64,000 nucleotides of DNA, from the NCBI RefSeq assembly GCF_030232885.1, contig NZ_JASPGD010000006.1:78509-142508 (forward strand), given 5' to 3'. This document shows, piece by piece, positions 56,301-63,841 of this stretch; position 1 is the stretch's first letter; every line of letters starts with the position of its first letter. A model generated the notes under the pieces. The model did not search any database, had not been told where the DNA came from, and saw nothing but the letters and a program-made list of their open reading frames with translations. This DNA is from Corynebacterium sp. MSK297. GTDB lineage: Bacteria > Actinomycetota > Actinomycetes > Mycobacteriales > Mycobacteriaceae. The position numbers and the translations under genes are program-made.

Positions 56301-56760
56301 CGAGGCGGTAAGCGTGACGCAGAACGTGACGGTTAGCGGTTCGGGTCTCGCCCCGAGGTTCCCGTAGCGAGGTCCGCTTCGGGGTTCCCGTAGCGAGGTT
56401 CGGTACGAGTTCCGTAGCGAGGCGCGTTGAGGGGTCCGGTTCGGAAGTCGCGGCGGGTCTCGATACGAGGTTTCCGTTGCGGGGTGCGCTTCGGGGTTCC
56501 GAGGCGGTGGGCGTGGCGCGAGAGGCGGTTCAGATCTTTCGGGACGAGGGCCGGAACGGGTCTGTAAAACGCGGTAGTCGTTGCCCAAGGAAGGAGACTT
56601 CCTCGGGGCGGGGTGCGTTGCGGGGTTCGGTGCGGTTGTCGAGGCGGAAGACGGGGCGAGGGTCGGTACGGGTTTCCGGGGCGGGGTGCGTGGCGGGGTG
56701 TGTAAGGAAGCGATGGAAAACGTGTAAGCCGCCGTGTAAGCGGCGGCGGAGTTAGAGGTC
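56301..56760. repeat. GC-rich degenerate repeat block, right
   Basis: 460 bases of imperfect short units such as ggttcccgtagcgagg, cttcggggttcc and ggggcggggtgcgttgcggggttcgg. The open frames that run through it have no coding character. It shares a 17-bp stretch (ggcggggtgcgttgcgg) and many shorter ones with the minus strand of 51993-52215. Confidence 0.65.
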
Positions 56761-56847
56761 GGGGAGTTTACTGAACGTCCCGAAGTCTCGGAGAGTGTCT
56801 GATGGTTTGTGTGTGGGTCCCCAACCCGCACAAGGAGATGGACCAGA

Positions 56848-57267
56848 ATGACTACTGTGACAAGACGAGATCCGGCTGATAAGGCCAAGATTGATGCGAT
56901 TGAAAAGAAGCTGCTTGCTAACCCTGAAATCGCGAAGCTGATTGATGACCTAGGCACGTCGACAACGGATGCCAATGACCTGGTTCGGGGCATGTTGCAA
57001 GCCTCGATTACTAGGGGTTTGAATGCTGAAATGGATGCCCACCTTGGCTACGAGTCCGGCGACAGGAGCGGCAAAGCTGCAGCTGGGACAGACAATCACC
57101 GCAACGGCACCTACTCGAAGACCGTGGATTCTAACTACGGGCCGGTCACCGTGGATATCCCCAGAGACAGGACTGGGACGTTTATCCCAACTATGGTCCC
57201 TAAAGGCTCGAGACGTTTAACTGATGTCGATGACATGATTGTCAGCTTGTACGCCGGTGGGAGGACC
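56848..57267 (+). pseudogene. N-terminal fragment of an IS256-family transposase
   Basis: MTTVTRRDPADKAKIDAIEK, then ANDLVRGMLQASITRGLNAE, MDAHLGYESGDRSGK and the block RNGTYSKTVDSNYGPVTVDI PRDR, typical for the first third of IS256-type transposases. Cut by IS3 copy 2 at 57267. An IS end (gagagtgtctgatggtttgtg) lies at about 56790. Confidence 0.88.
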
Positions 57268-57334
57268 TGACCCCTGTTTGGTAGACACCTGATATCCAGC
57301 CCGGTTGGGTTGGGAAGAAAGGTAATCTACCACC

Positions 57335-57631
57335 ATGCCTAGGTACTCCGAACAGTTCAAACGTGATGCTGTGGCCCTCTATGAAAACAATGAGGACCTT
57401 TCACTTCACGCGGCTTCAGCAGAGCTTGGAGTCAATCGTTCCTCGCTTTTCTCCTGGCTTCAGCAATACGGCACCGGCAAACGTGCCCGCACGAAGGCCA
57501 TGCGCGACAACGCCAAGGAGACGACTGATTCCGAGCGAATCCGCCAGCTAGAAAAAGAGAACGCGAAGCTGCGCGAAGAACGCGATATTCTGCGCAAGGC
57601 CGCGAAATATTTTGCCGAAGAGACACGCTAG
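57335..57631 (+). CDS. IS3-family OrfA, copy 2
   Basis: 98 residues, identical to the OrfA of copy 1: N-terminal helix-turn-helix and C-terminal leucine-zipper-like helix. Stop and orfB start overlap (TAGTG). Confidence 0.93.
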   Translation: MPRYSEQFKRDAVALYENNEDLSLHAASAELGVNRSSLFSWLQQYGTGKRARTKAMRDNAKETTDSERIRQLEKENAKLREERDILRKAAKYFAEETR

Positions 57632-58529
57632 TGATCCGCTTCCAGTTTGTCTATGACCACCGAACCGAGTACTCGGTCAAGCGGATGTGCCATGTGTTAA
57701 AGCTCAATCGCTCCTCGTTTTATAAATGGGTCAACACCCACGAAAATCGCAGGTTAAAGATATGTTCCGATGCCCTTATTGGTGCAAGAATCAAGGCCAT
57801 CTTTGATGATGAGAACGGGCTTTATGGTGCTAAACGCATCGCTGCAAGCCTCAACGACGATACGGACTTTTCGGCCCGATCAACCATAAGAAGGTTGCGC
57901 GCATCATGAAATCCATGGGGCTAAAAGGCTTTAGCAAACGGCGTCGATGCATCACCACCCGGCGCAAGCCTGGTCACCGTGTCATGCCAGATTTAGTAGG
58001 CCGTACATTCACCGCTGACGAGCCGAACCGTGTTTATGTAGGCGACATCACCTACCTGCCGTGTAAGGGCGGTAAGAACATGTACCTGGCCACGGTCATT
58101 GACACCTATTCACGAAAACTTGCAGGTTATGCACTCGCAGACCACATGCGTGTCTCACTGGTCATCGAGGCTTTGTCCCATGCCAGCACAGTCCGCGGAA
58201 GCCTTGACGGGGCTATTTTCCATTCTGATCATGGAAGTGTGTACACCTCACAGGCGTTTAGGGACCACTGCGCCCAACTTGGTGTACGCCAATCCATGGG
58301 CGCGGTGGGAACTAGTGCCGATAATGCCCTGGCAGAATCATTTAACGCCACCTTAAAACGTGAAGTGCTACGTGATCGGAAAGTCTTTGATAATCCCATT
58401 ATCTGCCGGCGGGAAGTCTTTCGATGGTGCATGCGCTACAACACCCGCAGACGGCACTCCTGGTGCAACCTTCTAGCCCCCAATGACTTCGAAGCACTCA
58501 CATCAGCTACACTGACCCAAGCAGCATAG
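57631..58529 (+). pseudogene. IS3-family OrfB with internal frameshift, copy 2
   Basis: Frames 57631-57909 and 57906-58529 together encode the DDE transposase, with the same shift at gacttttcggcccg as in copy 1. The catalytic D, D and E are in the second part. Confidence 0.85.
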
Positions 58530-58562
58530 CTAACCCCCGACGTGTCTACTTTCCGGGGGTCA

Positions 58563-58734
58563 GGCCCACCGTCATGATCACGATCAACCAACCAACGGTC
58601 CCGTACCACGTCTCAGCGCCAGCGACGTGACTCCAGAGCGCCCCTAGACCGTCGGGGATGCCGAGGAACGTCATCACGCCGACGCCGAGACCGCCGATGG
58701 CAACGAAGCCCACGCAGGCCACAAGGATCGTCAA
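58563..58734 (-). pseudogene. N-terminal part of a split small membrane protein
   Basis: TTG start 58734 overlapping the stop of the coiled-coil gene (TTGA). First helix VACVGFVAIGGLGVGVMTFL, then GLGALWSHVAGAETWYGTVG and start of the second helix (WLIVIMTVG), where IS copy 2 cuts in. The remainder is at 50480-50555; the intact protein would have about 80 residues and two to three helices. Confidence 0.8.
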
Positions 58735-59753
58735 TTGTCAGAACGAACACCCCAGTCAGTGTGCTCCCAAATCCACTTTGCGACGAACCAGATAGCACCG
58801 AACAAACCCGCCAGCACCGCCACACCTAGCAAGCCCCAGCCGAGATGACCCTTCCACGACTCAGCATCATGGGTACGCTGCCATATCTCGGGCAAAGCCA
58901 AATCCAGACCAAAGACCGAGATAGTCATACCAAAGACACCGGACACGACAACCACAGCGAGGCAGAGAGTAGCGGCAAACAGCAAGAGACCAGCCACATT
59001 AACAGCACCAGCCTTTAACCGCTTGTCGATGAGGTCAGCAGTCTTAGCGGCTTCCTGAATAGAGACATCCAAGCGCTCGCGCTCCTGGGCGAGACGCTCA
59101 ACGCCATCATCAATCATGCTCTGGAAAGAGTCCTCATAGCGACTAAAACTCTGGTTCATGGTCGTTTTCAGCCTCTGATCCACCATCGGCTTCAGACGCT
59201 TCTCGATGCAGTCGGTCAGCCTCTCGACTGCGCTGTCGCTTAGACTCATTGGCCCCTCGCTTGCTTCGAGGACGGCCTGGACCAGAGTCCCCAGCGACGT
59301 CAGGGACTTGGCGATCTCCGCCGCCCCGCTCGTCAGAGACTGTTTCTGATTTTGAATCGCTACCGGCAGCTGGGCCGCTGCCTCCGCGACCTTCGTTATC
59401 ACGGCCACCGTCTGCTTCACTGCCGCGTTGTATTCCTCCGTTCCTACGGTTGTATTCTTTAAGACGTTCAGTTGCGTGTCCAAGTTCTTCAGCCAAGGCT
59501 CCATATCCGCCAAGGTCTTCGAGTGTTTCTCGACTAGGGATGCCGTCGGGGAGTTCTTCAACTCCCCGACGGAACTGGAGAGCGTCTTCATGTCCTGGCC
59601 CATTTTCACCTGTTGCTCGGACAGGTGAACCACGTCCTTGCGATGATCCGCAACGACCTTCTGAAACTTCTGCACCTCCAGAGCCAGTTGATTCACCAAC
59701 TTCAAATTCTCGCCAGTATCCTGATTCTTCTTCCGGCGCATATTCATAGCCAT
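58731..59753 (-). CDS. Coiled-coil membrane protein, MobB-like accessory of mobilization
   Basis: 340 residues from MAMNMRRKKNQDTGENLK (ATG 59753; a GTG four codons earlier is an alternative). Long coiled-coil region (about 20-250, for example ERERLDVSIQEAAKTADLID), then two membrane helices (VAGLLLFAATLCLAVVVVSG and GWGLLGVAVLAGLFGAIWFV) and a short tail. Its first 203 codons overlap the relaxase C-terminus in another frame. In ColE1-type systems MobB is a membrane-associated helper that overlaps mobA in the same way; this analogy, not sequence identity, is the basis of the call. Confidence 0.72.
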   Translation of the reverse strand: MAMNMRRKKNQDTGENLKLVNQLALEVQKFQKVVADHRKDVVHLSEQQVKMGQDMKTLSSSVGELKNSPTASLVEKHSKTLADMEPWLKNLDTQLNVLKNTTVGTEEYNAAVKQTVAVITKVAEAAAQLPVAIQNQKQSLTSGAAEIAKSLTSLGTLVQAVLEASEGPMSLSDSAVERLTDCIEKRLKPMVDQRLKTTMNQSFSRYEDSFQSMIDDGVERLAQERERLDVSIQEAAKTADLIDKRLKAGAVNVAGLLLFAATLCLAVVVVSGVFGMTISVFGLDLALPEIWQRTHDAESWKGHLGWGLLGVAVLAGLFGAIWFVAKWIWEHTDWGVRSDN

Positions 59754-60714
59754 AATCAAATTCACCTATTTCCCTAATATTTTCTTCAGCCTGCATTTGC
59801 AGCAGTTGGGCGCGAAGCCCGTCCAATGTGAAGTCAGCACCAAGACGCGAGCCAGCACTTGCGGCCCGAGCGTTACCTTTACCGTTTGCACCAGTCACCC
59901 GGAGCACATCACCGTTGTCATCGACAACCGCGAAAGACGAGCGCTCACGTTTGCGCTTGCCACGACCTTTACGTGAGAAGGAAAGGTGATACTCGGGCGC
60001 AATATCTTCCATCACGTCAAGGGCAGAGTTGATACCCTTTTCGCCATCGTCGTCCAGGGCCTCGACAACGCGCTCATCTTCAAGAAGTTCATCGATGCGA
60101 GCGCGAGCAAATTCGCGCCAGTTCTCACGAGTTAATTCATCCAACGACAGTTCGGAACCGTCAATATCAAGCCCCTTAGCTTTAGCCATCCGCTCATCGT
60201 GTGAGTACGACACCTCATGCTGTTCCAGCACCTCCAACCCATACGACTCCATCACCGCGTCGTTGACCTCCCGGACGTGCCAAGCATTGCCTGCACCCTT
60301 CGGAGCAGCGTAGCCAGTCTGGCGGTCGTGATTGGCTATGAGAATGTGGTTGTGAACGTGCGCAGTATCGGTGTGAGTAGCAACAAGCACGTCACACCCA
60401 GGGGCCACTTTCCCCGCGAGAGCAAGCCCCGCAGAGTGTGCGCGTTCCACGTCACGTGGTTTATCTGGATCAAGTTCTTCAGGGCTGAAAGATTGAATGA
60501 CGTTGATGGTCTCATTACGACGTTGCGCAGAGCTTGCTACGCGCTCTTGAACCTCCAACGCCCATGCCAACGGATGATAGCCACGAGGGCCAACAACAGA
60601 GAGCGCACTCGCACGAGATTCACCCGCCTTCATTGCCTCACGAGTACCCCACACGGCGTAGACAGTGGAAGCCACAACACTCTTAGAGCGCTGCACTTTA
60701 CTTACCGACATCAT
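59143..60714 (-). CDS. MOBP-type relaxase (MobA-like)
   Basis: 523 residues from MMSVSKVQRSKSVVASTVYA (ATG 60714 with ggaagg six bases before; the frame is open further but overlaps mobC more). The relaxase nicks oriT and leads the strand into the recipient. Motif III HTDTAHVHNHILIANH gives the metal-binding His triad; the candidate nucleophile Tyr is in STVYAVWGTREAMK. After about residue 320 it is Glu/Gly/Ser/Arg-rich and disordered, which is the part overprinted with the coiled-coil gene. Overlaps the end of mobC by 17 bp. Confidence 0.88.
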   Translation of the reverse strand: MMSVSKVQRSKSVVASTVYAVWGTREAMKAGESRASALSVVGPRGYHPLAWALEVQERVASSAQRRNETINVIQSFSPEELDPDKPRDVERAHSAGLALAGKVAPGCDVLVATHTDTAHVHNHILIANHDRQTGYAAPKGAGNAWHVREVNDAVMESYGLEVLEQHEVSYSHDERMAKAKGLDIDGSELSLDELTRENWREFARARIDELLEDERVVEALDDDGEKGINSALDVMEDIAPEYHLSFSRKGRGKRKRERSSFAVVDDNGDVLRVTGANGKGNARAASAGSRLGADFTLDGLRAQLLQMQAEENIREIGEFDYGYEYAPEEESGYWREFEVGESTGSGGAEVSEGRCGSSQGRGSPVRATGENGPGHEDALQFRRGVEELPDGIPSRETLEDLGGYGALAEELGHATERLKEYNRRNGGIQRGSEADGGRDNEGRGGSGPAAGSDSKSETVSDERGGGDRQVPDVAGDSGPGRPRSKRGANESKRQRSREADRLHREASEADGGSEAENDHEPEF

Positions 60715-61078
60715 CAACCGCCTTCCCGACGTATTTGGCCAACCCATCGACGGCATCGGGAATCTCGCGCAACCCAGGCACCACATCATCAGACCAGCCC
60801 ATGACATGAGCCATGCGGACAATCTGATTTATGTTGACGCCGATGCGACGAATAGCCGCCAAGGCGCGGTCGAGAGCGTCACGCATCTCGACTACTTCCC
60901 GCGACACCGGAGCCGCTGTCGCACGCTCAGTTACATCGTCAGGCAGCCTACCCGCCAAGGCGGTTAGGGCCAGACGCATAACTTCGCTTTCGGTGACTCC
61001 GAGAGCCGACGCGGTGCCACGCACCACCTCAGCCTCTGCGTCACCCAGACGCACTGTCACGCGTCGCCCATTACTCAT
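60698..61078 (-). CDS. mobC: MobC-type mobilization protein
   Basis: 126 residues. N-terminal ribbon-helix-helix (GRRVTVRLGDAEAEVVRGTA, then SALGVTESEVMRLALTAL) and the MobC signature ALAAIRRIGVNINQIVRMAH. It binds oriT and assists strand opening for the relaxase. First gene of the mob operon, directly beside the hairpin-rich gap that probably holds oriT. Confidence 0.9.
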   Translation of the reverse strand: MSNGRRVTVRLGDAEAEVVRGTASALGVTESEVMRLALTALAGRLPDDVTERATAAPVSREVVEMRDALDRALAAIRRIGVNINQIVRMAHVMGWSDDVVPGLREIPDAVDGLAKYVGKAVDDVGK

Positions 61079-61278
61079 AATCCACAGCTCCTTGTTCCCG
61101 TGCTAAGTGGGCTAGCGCCCACGTGCCTCCTGCCTCCAGCCGCGTGAGCAGTTTCGGCCTACTTCGTGGCCCCACTGCACGCGGCTTCCAACAGGAGGGG
61201 CCAGCATCACCCTTGTCGGACAAACGACCCTCCGGGTCGTGTCCTCCTGCGGGCTGCTGGCTAGGGGCGCTCCGCCCC
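61079..61278. other. Hairpin-rich gap, candidate oriT
   Basis: 200 bases between mobC and the next gene, holding three hairpins: ccgcgtg(ag)cagt (61140-61152) with actgcacgcgg (61174-61184), cgacccTCCgggtcg (61225-61239), and ctaggggcg/cgccccctag (61261-61282). Position next to mobC and structure fit an oriT; no nic sequence can be named. Confidence 0.6.
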
Positions 61279-61626
61279 CTAGAACCCCTGGTTTCCGCTG
61301 ACAAAGTCAGCGGTTGCTTCACCGAAATCACTACCGTGATTTTCAGGCTCAGCAGGCGGGGTACTGTCACCTTCCGATGCAGTTTCACTGTCATCGAGGG
61401 AAGGTTCCACACCCTCAACAACCAAGAAGTAAAACTCCTTCATGTTAAGGTCTGCGTACTTCGCCCAACGCGACCGAGAATCGGTCGCGCCTTCGCGCAA
61501 AGCCTCACCGACAATCCGGTCGGCTTCACGCGCAGCCTCGCGCAACTTCGCATCGAGAGCAGCCTGCCGCTCTTGCAGTTTTTGCGCACGATTAATCGCG
61601 CGCCCAATCTGATTACTAGTAGCCAT
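61279..61626 (-). CDS. Small coiled-coil protein of the mobile element
   Basis: 115 residues. Helical N-terminus (RAINRAQKLQERQAALDAKL, REAAREADRIVGEALREGAT) then KEFYFLVVEGVEP and an acidic, disordered C-terminus. No family recognised; the long charged helix suggests a plasmid accessory or DNA-binding helper. It starts 2 bases after the end of the polymerase C-terminal frame and is likely cotranscribed with it. Confidence 0.65.
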   Translation of the reverse strand: MATSNQIGRAINRAQKLQERQAALDAKLREAAREADRIVGEALREGATDSRSRWAKYADLNMKEFYFLVVEGVEPSLDDSETASEGDSTPPAEPENHGSDFGEATADFVSGNQGF

Positions 61627-61628
61627 GA

Positions 61629-62639
61629 TTAAAGCTCCATTTCTGGACCCTCTGGGCCCGGTTCAGTAGATGGGTTACGAGGCACAAACCGATGCTTCGG
61701 TTTGCGCCGTTGAGGACGCGCAGCAGCTTCAGCGGCACGTTCCTTAAACTTCTTTTCGGCTTCGCGCTGCGCACGCTTAGCGCGTGCTTCTTCGACAGCA
61801 TTGACAACCTCGTCCAGGCGCTCAAAGTCAGGAGACGCGGCCACATCTTGGGGAGCCTTCATCTCGTTTATTGCTTCGAGTGCAGGTTCCATATCGGGCA
61901 AATCAGCATTAGCAACACTGCCAGCCAAGTCATTGACAAAAGACGCGTGACTGTCACTCATTTCTTCTTCCTCACGATTCAATTTATCGACCAGGGCGCG
62001 AACTTCATCCATATTCGCGTCACGTAAAACATTCTCGCGGCGGTCCCGTTTAGACATATGGTCCCACTGGCTCCGCGTGAACTCACCGGCCCCGAGAGAG
62101 GACAACCACTCAAGTTTGTCGCCGATCGTGAGACGCGAGGACGACAACTCAGGCACATCAATCAGCCCGGCTTTATGCGCAGCTACGATTTCAGACAACA
62201 GAGCACTGCCTGCAGTGCGGACTCGACGCCCACCCTTCGATCGGTACCTACGGTCCCAGTTATCCCAATCCCCACGAGTGCGAAGACAACCCGTCAGATG
62301 AACCGCACCCGGACGATGGTTTTGAAGATGCCGCGCAATGCTCCGCGCCTTGTCGTAATGGAGCACGCTCAACCAGGGGCGGGTTGCAAACCCGCAGAGC
62401 TCGTTCCCATCAACGAACGAGGACTCGAACGTCTCAGGGACAGGCTCACGCTTGAGGTAGTAGTCAAGCGTGGATAGCTCAGGCTCGCGCGCGACCAGTA
62501 CACAGTCGAGGCGGTTCTCAGAACGTGACAGATACTTGAACGATGGGAACGTCGAGTAGGGGTTGGGGATTTTCCCGGTGCGCGACAGAGCGAGGTTACG
62601 GAAATACTCCCGCTCCTCAACAGTGCCGCGCTTTACACT
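61629..62639 (-). CDS. Family-B DNA polymerase, C-terminal part in the -1 frame
   Basis: The frame is open from 62639 to 61629 (336 residues) and starts at no clear start codon of its own: SVKRGTVEEREYFRNLALSR, then PNPYSTFPSFKYLSRSENRL, LDYYLKREPVPETFESSFVD, ATRPWLSVLHYDKARSIARH, LTGCLRTRGDWDNWDRRY, and a basic tail ending GPEGPEMEL. It continues the polymerase core directly after the CCCAAAA site at 62639-62645, with two codons of the zero frame before its stop. The thumb-like region and tail would be lost if the shift did not happen. A separate protein from TTG 62372 is a weaker alternative. Confidence 0.7.
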   Translation of the reverse strand, partial: SVKRGTVEEREYFRNLALSRTGKIPNPYSTFPSFKYLSRSENRLDCVLVAREPELSTLDYYLKREPVPETFESSFVDGNELCGFATRPWLSVLHYDKARSIARHLQNHRPGAVHLTGCLRTRGDWDNWDRRYRSKGGRRVRTAGSALLSEIVAAHKAGLIDVPELSSSRLTIGDKLEWLSSLGAGEFTRSQWDHMSKRDRRENVLRDANMDEVRALVDKLNREEEEMSDSHASFVNDLAGSVANADLPDMEPALEAINEMKAPQDVAASPDFERLDEVVNAVEEARAKRAQREAEKKFKERAAEAAARPQRRKPKHRFVPRNPSTEPGPEGPEMEL

Positions 62640-63841
62640 TTTGGGGTTCGCACACCACCCTTCGCCAGCACACCGCCGTCCTCACGCGAGACGTTCGCAC
62701 GGGTAGAAAGGTTCACCAAGTCAGACTGCTGATGCTTCACTTCCCAGATCGAATCGTCGTCCGCGAGCGCAAGACGCGACTCACGGAGAATCTCAGCAAG
62801 ACCGAAAAGGTCGTGCCTTTCAAGATCATCATCGGCAGTGATCACACCGTCGGTGGTTGCACTCAGAATAGAGGTCTGGTTAGAGACAGCCGTAAGCGCG
62901 GCACGCACCAACGACGTCGTCATAGCCGCGTGGTAGGGAGAAGTTACGGCAGAACCACCGATGTTCTCCATCTCTTCGGCGTAGGCATTCCAACCGTTCT
63001 GGTCAACGACGTCTTGAGCTAGCTTGCCGTAGCACGAATTGGTCGCAACCTTGATTGTCAGCTCCTGAAGAGACTTTTTCCCGTAGGTCTCCTTCGCTAC
63101 AGCACGGTCGAGAACCATCTGACGAAGCGCAGGACGCAGAGACCGGGAGCGCACAACCTCACCATCTACCTCGCGGGTGAGAAGCTTGAGCGTGATGCCA
63201 GTCTGGCAAAAGACGCGAGCGCCAAGCTTCAACGCGAGGTAGACCTCGGGGCCGGCGCAGGTAGACCCGTGAAAGACACCACCGATCTCACCGTTGACAC
63301 GCGCAGCGATCTCATCGAGCTGTTCGCGGGTGTAATCCCGTCCGCCAAGGTCCCGACCCTCACGGTCCAGACCATCTTCGTCGAGACGCTCGTCCTCGCC
63401 AAAGCCGCAGCCGTATGAGGTCTGAGGAAAGATCAGAGAGTTACCACGCCGCACCGGCAAGCAGGGAGTTTCGACATCGTCGGGGAAGACCCACGAAACA
63501 TGTCCAACGAAAGGCGTGAGATACCCGAGCGGAAAATCATCGAGAGTCAGTTCACGCTTGTCGATGTGTTCCTTGATCACACCACCATCGGTGTAATCAG
63601 GGTCATAGATACTGGCCATCGCAGTGGGATAAGCAGACTGCAGATCCCAGTCGTACGTAGGGTAGGCATGCACACCCGGGGACGGACAAGTGTTGTAGCC
63701 ACCAGCGAATGCGTCGGCCCACAAGGCGTGAGATACACACGCGTCGCCGTCAACCGGCCCCAGGCCACGAACTGCGTAGTACTCAAGCGAGTCACGGTCA
63801 GATTCCAACTCAACACCGCGAGTCTTGAGTCCTTGGAACAT
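62633..63841 (-). CDS. Family-B DNA polymerase, catalytic core in the zero frame
   Basis: 402 residues from ATG 63841, the first ATG in the frame (no ribosome binding site, and the frame is open 38 codons upstream). PolB motifs: motif A YDWDLQSAYPTAM (63-75), motif B KVATNSCYG (264-272) and motif C SATTDGVI (327-334), where the canonical YxDTDS reads TTDG; the second catalytic Asp is kept (D331). The layout is that of the protein-primed/DNA_pol_B_2 group. The zero frame stops right after a CCCAAAA heptamer while the C-terminal part follows in -1. The exonuclease domain would lie beyond the window edge, if present. Confidence 0.82.
   Translation of the reverse strand: MFQGLKTRGVELESDRDSLEYYAVRGLGPVDGDACVSHALWADAFAGGYNTCPSPGVHAYPTYDWDLQSAYPTAMASIYDPDYTDGGVIKEHIDKRELTLDDFPLGYLTPFVGHVSWVFPDDVETPCLPVRRGNSLIFPQTSYGCGFGEDERLDEDGLDREGRDLGGRDYTREQLDEIAARVNGEIGGVFHGSTCAGPEVYLALKLGARVFCQTGITLKLLTREVDGEVVRSRSLRPALRQMVLDRAVAKETYGKKSLQELTIKVATNSCYGKLAQDVVDQNGWNAYAEEMENIGGSAVTSPYHAAMTTSLVRAALTAVSNQTSILSATTDGVITADDDLERHDLFGLAEILRESRLALADDDSIWEVKHQQSDLVNLSTRANVSREDGGVLAKGGVRTPKV
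62639..62645 (-). other. Candidate -1 frameshift site CCCAAAA in the polymerase gene
   Basis: On the minus strand the zero frame reads ACC CCA AAA GTG TAA, so C-CCA-AAA is a full X-XXY-YYZ heptamer in the right phase. A slip by one gives CCC AAA AGT GTA AAG, joining the core to the C-terminal frame. Downstream, GAGCG..CGCTC and GCGCG..CGCGC could form a stimulating structure. A plain one-base loss in the A run would look the same. Confidence 0.55.

Larger units (their letters stand above)
57268..58562 (+). mobile_element. IS3-family element, copy 2 (1295 bp)
   Basis: Identical to copy 1 in sequence and orientation. Interrupts an IS256-type transposase on its left; on its right it abuts the first half of the split membrane-protein gene. 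With copy 1 it bounds 5415 bp in a composite or translocatable-unit arrangement. Confidence 0.93.

Noticed and set aside
55467..56993. Single 508-codon frame including the helicase C-terminus
   Set aside because: Everything upstream of about 56300 runs through GC-rich degenerate repeats with no coding character; only the C-terminal half is real.
50558..58562. Classical composite transposon with target duplication
   Set aside because: The outer flanks rejoin a gene in frame, but no clear 3-4 bp duplication can be defined at the ends; recombination-type entry is as likely.
61071..61421. 116-codon minus-strand frame across the oriT-like gap
   Set aside because: It overlaps a better supported 115-residue gene and runs through hairpin sequence; amino-acid composition is not protein-like.
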